Shown: positions 1 through 8,148, counted from the first letter of the stretch. The stretch is 64,000 nucleotides of DNA from an uncultured Pseudomonadales bacterium (GCA_905182095.1 CAJJAQ010000020.1:1-64000); one strand, 5' to 3'. The notes: generated from the sequence alone by a model not told the origin. Program-made: numbers and translations.

Positions 1-150
1 CTTGGTGAAGGTTCCGGGATCCTGAAACAAATGAGCGCCACACTGGTTTGCATTTTTATCGCCCAGGAGTTTTTTCCACTTCCCAGCGCAGATACCGGCG
101 CTAAGTTACGCAAAAAAGTGGTATTAAGCCGCACCATTCCTATACCTTAG
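1..150 (+). CDS. possible 3' end of an unrecognised gene (partial)
   Basis: The first frame is open from the window edge to a TAG at 148-150, giving 49 residues that end in ...RTIPIP. The stretch has a hydrophobic centre (LVCIFIAQEFF) and a basic patch near the end. I do not recognise a family. A 49-codon open frame at a sequence edge has roughly a one-in-ten chance of arising at random, so this is only a candidate tail of a gene that starts before the window. The next 187 bases up to the SIS gene hold nothing I can name. Confidence 0.25.
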   Translation, partial: LGEGSGILKQMSATLVCIFIAQEFFPLPSADTGAKLRKKVVLSRTIPIP

Positions 151-337
151 TACTAGGCGCCGGTAATATGGCTGCTCGGTAGTTTTGCGATTGGCGCCAT
201 CACTCTTGCTGTAATTTAGCCCGCCCATACCGTCTATATCAGTTTATAATCTCGGCCTGCGCACTTGCTGCACTGCTACTCACTAAAATGCATCGCAGTA
301 AAATTGATTAAAAGATCAAACAAAAGAAGAATTTTTT

Positions 338-940
338 ATGGATATAAAACAACGGATGCAGGCAGTACTTGCCGCTGAAGCAGCGGCAATTCAGGCCATT
401 AATGTCACCGAGGATTTCGTCACAGCGGTTGAAGTTATGCAAAACTCCAACGGCAAAATAATAGCCACGGGCATTGGCAAAGCTGGCCACATTGCAAAGA
501 AATTTGCAGCAACCCTTTGCTCGACAGCAACGCCTGCAGACTTTGTTCACCCTGCAGAAGCTGCCCACGGTGACTTAGGCATAGTTGGCAACGACGATGT
601 ACTGATCGCATTTTCTACAAGCGGCAAAAGTCGTGAAGTAATCGAAATTCTGGAGATGGCGCGACACCTGGGCGTATCCAATATTATCGGCATCACCTCC
701 CACCCAGACTCGGAATTGCGCAATCACTCAGACTTAGTCTTAGATATGGGTTTAATCGAAGAACCCTGTCCACTGGGCCTTACACCGAGTTCTTCAATGG
801 CAGTCATGCTGGCCATCAGCGATGCCATAGCCCTGGCATTAATGGAGCAGAAGGGTGTTACTAGGGAAGATTACGGCTTGCGTCATCACGGCGGGTATTT
901 AGGCCGAGCAGCTCGTACGGACAATAAATCTAGGAGCTAA
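338..940 (+). CDS. SIS-domain sugar-phosphate isomerase, KdsD/GutQ-like without CBS domains
   Basis: A single SIS (sugar isomerase) domain protein of 200 residues. Recognisable parts are GIGKAG at 45-50, HGDLG at 77-81, the phosphate-binding STSGKS at 93-98, GLTPSSS around 147-153 and HHGGYLGR at 183-190. These match the arabinose-5-phosphate isomerase family (KdsD, GutQ, KpsF), which makes the precursor of Kdo for lipopolysaccharide. E. coli KdsD is about 328 residues because it carries two C-terminal CBS domains; here the protein stops right after the SIS domain. An AAGAAG ribosome site lies before the ATG. kdsC and the lpt genes, the usual neighbours, do not follow, so the substrate is inferred. 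It could also be another SIS aldose-ketose isomerase. Confidence 0.85.
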   Translation: MDIKQRMQAVLAAEAAAIQAINVTEDFVTAVEVMQNSNGKIIATGIGKAGHIAKKFAATLCSTATPADFVHPAEAAHGDLGIVGNDDVLIAFSTSGKSREVIEILEMARHLGVSNIIGITSHPDSELRNHSDLVLDMGLIEEPCPLGLTPSSSMAVMLAISDAIALALMEQKGVTREDYGLRHHGGYLGRAARTDNKSRS

Positions 941-984
941 AATTTAGTCTCTACTTGCAACGGCGCCTGCAAATCTACAGGCGC

Positions 985-1392
985 TTACTCCTGAATCATC
1001 TGAAAACGAAACCCACCTATTGCAGCATCTGCGGTAAATCCTAGGATTAGAAAAAAATCCGGGTGAGCTGTATACGGCACAGTTAGACCTCTGCCACCCT
1101 TGGACTCCGCCACACCAATGGCATGGCCCATTAACCAACGCCCAACATTTTGTCGCCGGTATTGCGCCTGCACCGCAACCATTTGCAGCACAAAATCAGT
1201 GCTAGGCTGACTATTTGCACCAACTGGGCCATGCATTGCATAACCTGCAATAATCACGTCGTTAAGTTTGGCTACCCGCAAAAATTGCGCGCTGCCTGCC
1301 GCCACGGTTTGTGCATAAATAGCCCTTAAGTCTGCAGGCAAATCTTTAGGATCTGCGCTAAAAACTTCTATATCTCGAAACCCTAGCGCCAT
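985..1392 (-). CDS. GNAT family N-acetyltransferase
   Basis: A small GNAT-fold acetyltransferase of 135 residues from the ATG at 1392. The acetyl-CoA loop is the RRQNVGRWLMGHA stretch in the second half, followed by a typical late strand and helix (HPDFFLILGF). The open frame runs further up to a GTG at 1404, but the ATG has an AGGTGG ribosome site eight bases ahead and its start codon overlaps the stop of the gene before it, so I chose the ATG. It is very likely translationally coupled to that gene. The substrate cannot be read from sequence. Confidence 0.72.
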   Translation of the reverse strand: MALGFRDIEVFSADPKDLPADLRAIYAQTVAAGSAQFLRVAKLNDVIIAGYAMHGPVGANSQPSTDFVLQMVAVQAQYRRQNVGRWLMGHAIGVAESKGGRGLTVPYTAHPDFFLILGFTADAAIGGFRFQMIQE

Positions 1393-1865
1393 AGTTTTTT
1401 CCACCTAGATTTAATGCTTTGAACAATTGGTTTGGTTATCTGTCTACTAGCGAGCAGACTACGTGCTTTGGGTGCGCCCAAATGAGCGCGCACCAACACC
1501 TTGGCGAACAGTTGATAGTTGTCCCAAGAGTCTTCTATACCGTAGCAATCCTCGCCAAAGGTCGCTTCATAGTCAGCAGTTAGCTTTGGCAGGTAGCTGT
1601 GCAAAAAAACTAGACCACCCTCAGTTAGATCTTGCTTATTCAGTACTGCGCCATTGGCAGCAAACAACTCACTAACCTGGCCTTCTTGATAACGTACTCG
1701 CGCCAGAGTAGATTCATGTTGTTGTAAAAACTGCCTACTCAATAATTGGTGATGAAAACAGAAGGCCGTAACAAAGCCCATGGGCAACATAGCCTTATGC
1801 AGCGAACCTGCCGCTGCCATATGCTCATCTACATTGGCGTATTGCAGTGCCGAGACATCACTCAT
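1383..1865 (-). CDS. hypothetical protein, coupled to the GNAT gene
   Basis: A 160-residue soluble protein I do not recognise. It has no signal peptide or membrane helix. It is rich in His, Gln and aromatic residues in the first half, and has a basic tail (SIKSRWKKLWR). It overlaps the start of the downstream acetyltransferase by about ten bases, so the two are probably one transcription unit. There is no good ribosome site ahead of the ATG. Codon usage and length make it a plausible real gene, but the function is open. Confidence 0.55.
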   Translation of the reverse strand: MSDVSALQYANVDEHMAAAGSLHKAMLPMGFVTAFCFHHQLLSRQFLQQHESTLARVRYQEGQVSELFAANGAVLNKQDLTEGGLVFLHSYLPKLTADYEATFGEDCYGIEDSWDNYQLFAKVLVRAHLGAPKARSLLASRQITKPIVQSIKSRWKKLWR

Positions 1866-1888
1866 TTGTAATCGCTCGTCTTACAGCC

Positions 1889-2392
1889 TTACGGTGCAAA
1901 GCTTGAGCGACCGCGAATACCCCAACCTTGATCTGTCTTTTGCAAAACATACAAAGAATTGAATGATACATAGGCTTCGCCTGCTGGGTTAAAGCGCGTA
2001 AACCGAACCTTAAAATGCACTTTTTCAGAATCTGCTTGAATAGTTTCAATGCTATTCCACTCGCTGTGGTGCCAATTATTGATTCGCGCAAATTCTTCTA
2101 AATCTGTTTCAGCTACAAAGCCACTTTTCGTGGGGTTAACAGTAACGCCGCCGCTGGCTACACGAATATGCGGAAACAATAGCGTGTCCGCCCAGCGCGC
2201 AACATCTCTTGAGTTAAAAGATGCCATAAATTCATACATCACTTTCAGCGCCGCTTGCTCGGCTTCTGTTTGCCCAACAATTTGCGTAAAGGTTGGTTTA
2301 GTCTCGGCTTCTTTATGATGGCCTGCATGAACTGTGCTGACGACAAGCGTTAGTAAAGCAACGGACAATGCACTGAAAAATTTGTTCATCAT
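1889..2392 (-). CDS. secreted NTF2/SnoaL-like protein
   Basis: A 167-residue protein starting with a clear signal peptide (MMNKFFSALSVALLTLVVSTVHA, cut near AHA/GHH if processed). The mature part has the pattern of the NTF2/SnoaL alpha-beta fold: a helix AALKVMYEFMASFNSRDVARWADTL followed by alternating strands ending in WGIRGRSSFAP. Members of this fold in the periplasm often bind small ligands, but no catalytic residues can be assigned. The last 24 bases before the next gene do not separate it clearly from the two following minus-strand genes, so it may be cotranscribed with them. An AGAGATAG stretch lies before the first ATG. Confidence 0.7.
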   Translation of the reverse strand: MMNKFFSALSVALLTLVVSTVHAGHHKEAETKPTFTQIVGQTEAEQAALKVMYEFMASFNSRDVARWADTLLFPHIRVASGGVTVNPTKSGFVAETDLEEFARINNWHHSEWNSIETIQADSEKVHFKVRFTRFNPAGEAYVSFNSLYVLQKTDQGWGIRGRSSFAP

Positions 2393-2486
2393 ATTCTATC
2401 TCTTCTTATGTTTCTTTTTGTCTGGCTTGGTCCAAATATTAATGTCGGGACTTGGTTAGGAATTTGGCGGTGTATGCGAAACGCCG

Positions 2487-3323
2487 CTAGCGAGGCCTAT
2501 CGCCCTTAATAGTGACACGGTGCATCAGTCTATGTTGGGGCAAAAAATCATTAATCGGCTTATGTTGGGTAGAACGGTTATCCCAAATGGCCACGGTGCC
2601 GGGCTGCCAATTTAGTCGCACAGTATATTCCTCGGTGACGATATGCCGATACAAAAAGTTCAATAATTGTTCACTCTCCCGGGGCTTGAGATCTTTGATA
2701 TGACTAGTGAACAAAGCATTCACATAAATACCCTTGCGTCCGCTTTCCGGATGCGTGCGGATTAACGGGTGTTCGACAGGCGGGTTGGCGGCAATGGCAT
2801 CTGCCAAGCGCTCAGAGCCGCCGGGCTCGGCCAAACTTTCACGAAAGCCCTGACGAAAATCGTGTACCGCAACAAGGCCATCTAAAAAGCCGCGCATCTT
2901 CGCTGACAAACCATCGTAGGCAGCCGTTGCACTGGCCCACAGCGTATCGCCGCCGTGGGCTGGAATTATTTGCCCCTGCAACAAGGTGAAACTGGGAGGC
3001 ATGGGCATAAAGGTCATATCTGAATGCCACACTTCAATTTTTGACGGGTTTTCTGGGGTGCTCTCTAAAATTTGCACATCGTCAGCACCGGCAACGGTGA
3101 CATAGGCCGGGTGACCTAAGACCTCACCAAAGCGTTTGGCGAAAGATGCAAAAACCTGTGGCGTTCTGTCTTGGTCGCGAAAAAACAAAACCTCATGCTC
3201 AACAATTGCCTGACGTACCTGAGCGTAAACTGCATCAGAGTCCGCGATTTCTGACAGTGCTACACCAGATACATGAGCACCTAGCGCGCCTGCCGCTTTC
3301 AGTGTGTTTATTTGCTTTGCCAC
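2487..3323 (-). CDS. TauD/TfdA-family Fe(II)/2-oxoglutarate dioxygenase
   Basis: A non-haem iron, 2-oxoglutarate-dependent dioxygenase related to taurine and 2,4-D dioxygenases. The iron-binding HxD lies in WHSDMTF (His100, Asp102 with the start used here), the second His is in the STQHKP segment near 254, and the 2-oxoglutarate Arg follows in MHRVTIKG. The open frame reaches a TTG at 3398, but nothing like a ribosome site precedes it. The GTG at 3323 has AGAGGG four bases upstream and puts the family's usual first strand (ALGAHVSGV) near the N terminus, giving 278 residues. The substrate could be taurine, another sulfonate, or an aryloxy acid; no transporter gene lies beside it. Confidence 0.88.
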   Translation of the reverse strand: MAKQINTLKAAGALGAHVSGVALSEIADSDAVYAQVRQAIVEHEVLFFRDQDRTPQVFASFAKRFGEVLGHPAYVTVAGADDVQILESTPENPSKIEVWHSDMTFMPMPPSFTLLQGQIIPAHGGDTLWASATAAYDGLSAKMRGFLDGLVAVHDFRQGFRESLAEPGGSERLADAIAANPPVEHPLIRTHPESGRKGIYVNALFTSHIKDLKPRESEQLLNFLYRHIVTEEYTVRLNWQPGTVAIWDNRSTQHKPINDFLPQHRLMHRVTIKGDRPR

Positions 3324-3486
3324 TTTACCCTCTGCTTTGATCCGCACCGACTCAGATTGTAACCAAGCCAAGGTGTAATGAGCAGTAATAATCGCCAAGT
3401 GGAAGGGTGGCGGGAGGTTATCCGGGGGTGACTAAAATAGCCTTTCACCTATGATGGGTACTTATAACTAAACCGAGTCAGTCTGC

Positions 3487-4026
3487 ATGGGTAGATATCG
3501 CCCCCCAGAAGCGCCTAAAACAGCGGTAATCACACCTGCGGGATTCGCCCTGCTCCAAGAGGAAATGAATTTTCTTTGGAAAGTGAAGAGGCCCGAGGTC
3601 ACACGCAAAGTCTCGGAAGCAGCAGCCCAAGGCGATCGCTCGGAAAACGCAGACTACATTTACGGCAAACGACAGTTGGCGGAAATTGACCGTCGAATTC
3701 GCTACCTAGATAAACGCATGGCGGAATTACAAATAGTAGACCGGCCACCCAGCCGCACCGACAGGGTGTATTTCGGGGCTTGGGTAACACTTGAGGGCGA
3801 TTCCCCAATAACGGTCAAATATCGGCTGGTGGGACCGGACGAAATAGATACAAAAAAAGAGTACATCAGCGTAGATGCGCCCATGGCCAAGTTACTACTA
3901 GGCAAGGGAGTTGGCGACGAGGTGACCATTGCACAATCTACCGGCACCACGCGCATTCTCAGCTTTGCCGATCAGCAGGTACTCAATCGTTATGAAATTA
4001 TTGCCATAGACTATGAGCAAAGCTAA
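3487..4026 (+). CDS. greB: transcription elongation factor GreB
   Basis: GreB rescues backtracked RNA polymerase by stimulating cleavage of the transcript's 3' end. The 179-residue protein has an N-terminal coiled coil. Its tip holds the acidic DRSENADY segment (about residues 50-57), whose Asp and Glu position the catalytic metal in the polymerase channel. It is followed by an FKBP-like C-terminal domain (YRLVGPDEID... LLGKGVGDEV). The N terminus MGRYRPPEAP and the basic coiled-coil face fit GreB rather than GreA. It stands alone between a minus-strand gene and the EF-hand gene. Confidence 0.93.
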   Translation: MGRYRPPEAPKTAVITPAGFALLQEEMNFLWKVKRPEVTRKVSEAAAQGDRSENADYIYGKRQLAEIDRRIRYLDKRMAELQIVDRPPSRTDRVYFGAWVTLEGDSPITVKYRLVGPDEIDTKKEYISVDAPMAKLLLGKGVGDEVTIAQSTGTTRILSFADQQVLNRYEIIAIDYEQS

Positions 4027-4114
4027 TTAGATTATATTGGTTCGACCATTTAACTCGACCACAAATACTTTGACCTGCGTATAGCTTATGAATGTTTAAT
4101 ATTGAGTCTTAGTT

Positions 4115-4795
4115 ATGAATAAAATCACTTCAAGATCTTCTTTTAAAATCATAGGTTTTACTGCAATTGGCCTTATCGTTATTAGCACCGGTTTACTGGC
4201 CAATCACCACGGTGGCAAACACCAGCGCGGACCGTTAGTCATAGACGAGGTTGTTGAACGCATGAAATCCCATGGTTCGAAGCAATTCCTTGCGGCAGAC
4301 ATAAATCAAGACGGCCTAATCTCCTTAGCTGAATTTGAACAACACAAACCCCGACAGGGCTTGAAGGGCCGAAATCACTCCGCAAGCACAAATGAGGGCG
4401 CCGCAAGCCAAGAAAACCAACACCCTCGCCAAGGCGGAAAAATGCGCGGGCACCGCGGAGCAATGGGTCGTTTTATGTTTGCCGGCGTTGACCGCAAAGA
4501 CATGCGTGCGCAGGTAGAATTAGAAATGTTTGCCCTACTAGATGCCGACAAAGATGGCACCATCAGCGATGCAGAGTACAAGGCGGCGAATAAGAGAGAA
4601 AACAAACACCTTGCGCGTAAGCGCGTGATGTTCAAGCTACTGGATACAAATGCAGACGGCCGGTTGGCACAAGAAGAAATGCCGAATTCTGAAAAAATAC
4701 TCCGCGCCTTAGACACCAATAGTGATGGTGTTGTAGATCGTGCGGAAATGTCCAAATTGCGAGAGCAGCGGAAAGCCGCACAGCGCGCGAGTTAA
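4115..4795 (+). CDS. exported or membrane-anchored EF-hand calcium-binding protein
   Basis: A 226-residue protein with an N-terminal hydrophobic segment (about 11-29) that is a signal peptide or anchor, then four EF-hand loops of the DxDxDG type: starting at Asp62 (DINQDG), Asp143 (DADKDG), Asp177 (DTNADG) and Asp200 (DTNSDG), each closing with a Glu twelve residues on. Between the first and second lies a His/Gly/Arg/Gln-rich linker (about 78-120). It probably binds calcium in the periplasm. It stands 42 bases ahead of an ECF sigma factor operon on the same strand, which suggests it is either the sensor or a target of that system; this link is inference. Confidence 0.85.
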   Translation: MNKITSRSSFKIIGFTAIGLIVISTGLLANHHGGKHQRGPLVIDEVVERMKSHGSKQFLAADINQDGLISLAEFEQHKPRQGLKGRNHSASTNEGAASQENQHPRQGGKMRGHRGAMGRFMFAGVDRKDMRAQVELEMFALLDADKDGTISDAEYKAANKRENKHLARKRVMFKLLDTNADGRLAQEEMPNSEKILRALDTNSDGVVDRAEMSKLREQRKAAQRAS

Positions 4796-4837
4796 TAAAA
4801 TCAGCTCGCTAAGCAAAATTCAGGAACCCTGTCGTAG

Positions 4838-5407
4838 GTGACGCATTTGTCCGACGATCAACTCATGCTAAAAGTGGCCAGCCATTGTGCTGGCTCTTTT
4901 ACTGAATTAGTCAGACGTCACATTGACGCCCTGCACGCTTACGCCTACAGGCTCAGCGGCAACCCGAGTTTAGCTGACGACTTAGTACAAGAAACCTGGG
5001 TCAAAGTTTGGACTCACGCAAGCAGCTACAAAGCGGGCAAGGTTAAACTCAGCACTTGGCTGCACAGGATTTTGCATAACAAATTTATCGACCATGTGCG
5101 CAAGCAGCGCAAGTTTTCCAAGTCCGAAGACTATGCAAATCAACAATTACAAGCACCAGCGAGCTTTGAGCCTGAACAGCAAAATGAATGGCGAGAAAGC
5201 GCCGATGAATTTACTCAGCTCCTTGCCCAGATACCCCAGGCTCAACGCGGGGCATTGTTATTGGTCCACCGCCAAGGCTTTTCCATTGCCGAGACCGCAG
5301 AAATACTCAATATCAGTAGTAGCGCAGCACAATCGCTTTTGGCACGTGGTCGCAGGGCAGTACGCAATGTCGAAATACATACGAGAAGACGAAACCATGA
5401 ACATTGA
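4838..5407 (+). CDS. ECF-type RNA polymerase sigma factor
   Basis: A 189-residue extracytoplasmic-function sigma factor with region 2 (ADDLVQETWVKVWTH and STWLHRILHNKFIDHVRKQRK, about residues 46-90) and region 4 with a helix-turn-helix (GFSIAETAEILNISSSAAQSLLARGRRAV, about 146-175). The start is uncertain: the GTG at 4838 has AGGAA twelve bases ahead, while a TTG at 4847 has AGGTG closer by. Its stop overlaps the next gene by eleven bases. The following gene is a membrane protein with the layout of an anti-sigma factor, as is usual for this class. Confidence 0.9.
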   Translation: MTHLSDDQLMLKVASHCAGSFTELVRRHIDALHAYAYRLSGNPSLADDLVQETWVKVWTHASSYKAGKVKLSTWLHRILHNKFIDHVRKQRKFSKSEDYANQQLQAPASFEPEQQNEWRESADEFTQLLAQIPQAQRGALLLVHRQGFSIAETAEILNISSSAAQSLLARGRRAVRNVEIHTRRRNHEH

Positions 5408-5897
5408 TCAGTTTTTGCACAAGCTAGACAGCCTTGGAGGGGATCTGGATCAATGGCCAGATGCCGAAGAAAAAACACAGGCCAATGAGCTGATGCGCTC
5501 GTCAGACGAGGCGCGGCAAGCATTTGTATCAGCACAAAGAATGGAGACCCTATTTGCGCAAGATATGCATAAGGCGCCCGCGCACTTGCTCAATGCCATC
5601 TATGAGATTACCCAGCAAACTAACCCGGTATTTGTCAGCGATAAAGGTTCCCGCCAGTTCAGCTTGTGGATGCCTCGAGACCTGTGGCCTACGGCTATTG
5701 CAGCGGTTATTCCATTGATCATTAGCTTTGCGGTGGGCTTAGGTTTTGGCTTGCAGCCCACCGCAACAAATTCTAACTCGCCTGAATATGCGGATATCAA
5801 TTCGTGGGTTTACGCTGACTCACTGGCCCAAAGCTCAATTGAGATTTCAGCCTTTTTTCCAGCAGCTGAAGAAGGATTAGATAATGATGCGACATAA
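5397..5897 (+). CDS. probable membrane anti-sigma factor
   Basis: A 166-residue protein from the ATG that overlaps the sigma gene's end. Residues 1-95 are soluble and start with a short acidic/helical segment (DQFLHKLDSLGGDLDQW). One transmembrane helix follows at about 98-119 (TAIAAVIPLIISFAVGLGFG), then a 45-residue tail outside. This is the topology of anti-sigma factors that hold an ECF sigma factor at the membrane. There is no zinc-binding HxxxCxxC motif, so it is not a classical ZAS type. The longer open frame upstream is only a shadow of the sigma gene. Confidence 0.7.
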   Translation: MNIDQFLHKLDSLGGDLDQWPDAEEKTQANELMRSSDEARQAFVSAQRMETLFAQDMHKAPAHLLNAIYEITQQTNPVFVSDKGSRQFSLWMPRDLWPTAIAAVIPLIISFAVGLGFGLQPTATNSNSPEYADINSWVYADSLAQSSIEISAFFPAAEEGLDNDAT

Positions 5898-6348
5898 AAT
5901 TTTGCTCGGTGCGTTGGTTATTTCCATGGCGATAAATCTTGCGGTGCTGGGTTTTGCTGTTGCACGAATGATTCATGAACCACCCCAGCTGGGCAGTCAA
6001 ATTCATATTTCACCGCGCTGGGCACATCATTTGCCCGACGAACGCAGAAAGGAATTGCGACCACTGCTCAAAGAACAGTTTCAGCGCTCAAGAGCCCAGC
6101 GACCAATGCTCAGAGACAAACACAAGGCGGTGAAAAGTGCCTTAGCTGCAGATAACTTCAGCGACAAAGCGCTAACCCAGGCACTCCTAGAACTGCGTAT
6201 TGCGCTGCAAGCCAGTCAGAGTCAAAGTCATGCGGACTTTAGCCTATTCGTTCAGGAACTAAGCACTGGCGAGCGCAAAGACCTAGCGGAACAACTGACC
6301 CAAAGAGGACGTCGCGGCGATCATTCTGCGCCTCGACATGATCGATAA
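5884..6348 (+). CDS. periplasmic metal-sensor-like protein (CnrX/ZraP-type)
   Basis: A 154-residue protein with one N-terminal membrane helix (KILLGALVISMAINLAVLGFAV, residues 5-26) and a helical periplasmic part rich in Arg, Gln, Leu and His. It resembles the heavy-metal-resistance / CnrX-ZraP helical hairpin family (helices about 50-85 and 90-135). It starts fourteen bases inside the end of the anti-sigma gene, so the three genes are one operon. In Cupriavidus CnrYXH a protein of this shape senses metal and releases the sigma factor. The same role here is inferred from layout, and the metal is unknown. Confidence 0.65.
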   Translation: MMRHKILLGALVISMAINLAVLGFAVARMIHEPPQLGSQIHISPRWAHHLPDERRKELRPLLKEQFQRSRAQRPMLRDKHKAVKSALAADNFSDKALTQALLELRIALQASQSQSHADFSLFVQELSTGERKDLAEQLTQRGRRGDHSAPRHDR

Positions 6349-6523
6349 TTCAGCCCACTAACCCGCAGAAAACCCGCCCAACGAATATTTAGGCGTCGCC
6401 ATTGCTCGCCTCAAAGACATCTGCCACATATGCATGAATACACAAAGCCCTAGCCGGTTCTTGCCTGCAATATGTGCTAAATTATCGCCGCTTTTTAATC
6501 CATAATCCTAACGAGAGAATTTA

Positions 6524-7141
6524 ATGTCTGATTACACTACTGACGGGCAACGCGTCAGCTATGGCCTAGGTCATCAAATGGGCCAGCAGATGATGGAGAA
6601 CCCGTTTGACGGACTCGAAGTTTCAGCAGTTATTACTGGTCTGCAAGATGCAATAAATAGCATTGACTGTCCGATCAAGGACGAAGATATGCGTGCTGCA
6701 TTTGCTGCCATCAACGAACAAATGCAAGCCAAGCAGGCAGAAGAAGCCAAATCCAAATCTGCTGAAGGTGACAAATTCCTAACCGACAACGCCGCGCGTG
6801 ATGAAGTGACCACTACTGAATCAGGACTGCAATACGAAGTGCTAACCACCGGTGAAGGCGAGATTCCAACCGCAGCTGCGACAGTGCGTACTCATTATCA
6901 CGGCACCTTGATAGACGGCACCGTATTTGACAGTTCTTATGATCGTGGCGAGCCAACTGAATTTCCAGTAGGTGGCGTAATTGCCGGTTGGACTGAAGCA
7001 CTACAAATGATGACGGTAGGTTCTAAGTGGCGTTTGACTGTGCCTTACGCATTGGCTTACGGAGAGCAAGGTGCAGGTGGTGTAATTGGACCGTTCGCAA
7101 CATTGATCTTTGATATTGAATTGCTGGATATAGTGAGCTAG
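6524..7141 (+). CDS. fklB: FKBP-type peptidyl-prolyl isomerase, FklB-like
   Basis: A prolyl isomerase of 205 residues with an N-terminal dimerisation domain (about 1-85, starting YTTDGQRVSYGLGHQMGQQM) and a C-terminal FK506-binding domain (about 95-205). FKBP pocket residues are seen in YHGTLIDGTVFDSSYDRG, FPVGGVIAGWTEAL and ALAYGEQG. It has no signal peptide, so it is the cytoplasmic FklB (FKBP22) type rather than the periplasmic FkpA. The ATG is preceded by AACGAGAGAAT. A hairpin follows the stop codon. Confidence 0.88.
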   Translation: MSDYTTDGQRVSYGLGHQMGQQMMENPFDGLEVSAVITGLQDAINSIDCPIKDEDMRAAFAAINEQMQAKQAEEAKSKSAEGDKFLTDNAARDEVTTTESGLQYEVLTTGEGEIPTAAATVRTHYHGTLIDGTVFDSSYDRGEPTEFPVGGVIAGWTEALQMMTVGSKWRLTVPYALAYGEQGAGGVIGPFATLIFDIELLDIVS

Positions 7142-7163
7142 CTGCAAAAGCACAACGAAAGCT

Positions 7164-7194
7164 GCTGCTGAAGTAGGCCACCTACTTCAGTAGC
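7164..7194 (+). terminator. hairpin after fklB
   Basis: A 14-base stem (7164-7177 with 7181-7194, one G-U pair) with a three-base loop starts 22 bases after the fklB stop. Only a weak T-rich run follows, so it is a probable but imperfect rho-independent terminator. Confidence 0.5.
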
Positions 7195-7377
7195 TCTTGC
7201 CTTGCAGTTCTCTAAAGTACTTTCCTGCCCTTTGTTCCTTCTCGCTTCTCGCTTCACAACTTCTCTTTGCAGCTCTTTGCAGTTCTAGGTGGCGCCAAAT
7301 AACCCGGCCGCAAAAACCCCTAGTTCCTCAAACGAGAGTAAATGCCTGAGCATCAAACCTGAACGTCAAAGCACGCG

Positions 7378-8004
7378 CTAAGCGCTCGTTTGTTTGCTGT
7401 ACCGATGTTGTGCTTGCAAGGTATACCTAGGCTTTTTAGTAAGTGTGCGCTCACTCATATTTTTTGTAATGGCAGCAAGTTGATCTACCTCTGACAACTG
7501 CGGCAACCCTAAAGCCATTAATCCCTGCACCAGTGATGCCCAGTCATAGCTATTAAGGCGCGTGTTAAACTGGCGCTGCCCCAGCAAGGCGCGAAGTACA
7601 ATTAGCCCCGCCTCTTGCAAATTTTGCTGAGCATTAGTCGCGCTTTCGCGACTAACGTGGACCCCACGTTCTTTGCTGAGTGCTTTTCCCGCGACGTTAT
7701 CTACCTCTTTCGTTATCGTTGTTTGTCTACTCTTTTGATCCGCAGACAAAGCAAAGTGATCAACCAAAAACGCTTTTGCGCCAACAGAAAGTATGTCTGC
7801 GCAATCTACCAAAAGGCAAACCTGGGTGTGTAATACCCCTCGATACAAGCCCTCTTTATTGTCGAAGTAATGGTAGATCATGCGCTTATTAACGCCAGCA
7901 ACGGCAGCAACTTCATCCACACGCAAACCTTCCGCGCCTTTGCTCAGCAATAATTGCGTCGCTGTAGCCACAAGTTTGAGGCGGGTTTGTTCTGGGTTAC
8001 GCAT
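7378..8004 (-). CDS. TetR-family transcriptional regulator
   Basis: A 208-residue TetR-type repressor. The N-terminal helix-turn-helix is clear: TRLKLVATATQLLLSKGAEGL, then VDEVAAVAGVNKRMIYHYFDNKEGLY (about residues 27-53). The C-terminal ligand domain is variable, and I cannot name the inducer. The middle (about 95-125) is unusually polar. Its own upstream region has two palindromes built from the same half-site, which suits autoregulation. The next gene upstream on the same strand is ogt, about 200 bases away; whether it is a target is not shown by the sequence. Confidence 0.87.
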   Translation of the reverse strand: MRNPEQTRLKLVATATQLLLSKGAEGLRVDEVAAVAGVNKRMIYHYFDNKEGLYRGVLHTQVCLLVDCADILSVGAKAFLVDHFALSADQKSRQTTITKEVDNVAGKALSKERGVHVSRESATNAQQNLQEAGLIVLRALLGQRQFNTRLNSYDWASLVQGLMALGLPQLSEVDQLAAITKNMSERTLTKKPRYTLQAQHRYSKQTSA

Positions 8005-8037
8005 AGTTTCTACTCAGACACTTAAGTATCTATTTAG

Positions 8038-8050
8038 TTACTTACAGTAA
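8038..8050. promoter_or_regulatory. candidate TetR operator 1
   Basis: The perfect palindrome TTACT-TAC-AGTAA lies 34 bases upstream of the TetR-family start codon, where a repressor would block its own promoter. It shares the GTTACT half-site with a second palindrome about 90 bases further upstream. Assignment to this regulator is inference. Confidence 0.4.
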
Positions 8051-8126
8051 TAACAGTTTGGGCAAAAAATTACATCCTTCGCGTAAAAATGTGCCGCAGC
8101 AGTAAAAATAGCCAGAACGACGCATT

Positions 8127-8148
8127 AAAGTAACCATGCAGTTACTTT
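8127..8148. promoter_or_regulatory. candidate TetR operator 2
   Basis: AAAGTAAC-CATGCA-GTTACTTT is a perfect 8+8 palindrome with a six-base spacer, between the TetR gene and the end of ogt. It repeats the GTTACT/AGTAAC half-site of the palindrome at 8038-8050. It could be a second operator, or simply a hairpin after ogt; there is no T-run for a terminator. Confidence 0.4.

Noticed and set aside
4820-4850. GGAACC upstream of the ECF sigma gene as its own promoter's -35 box
   Set aside because: The matching -10 would fall inside the coding region.
5094-5396. Longer reading of the anti-sigma gene starting inside the sigma gene
   Set aside because: The added residues are an out-of-frame shadow of the sigma factor; the ATG at 5397 overlaps the sigma stop in the normal way.
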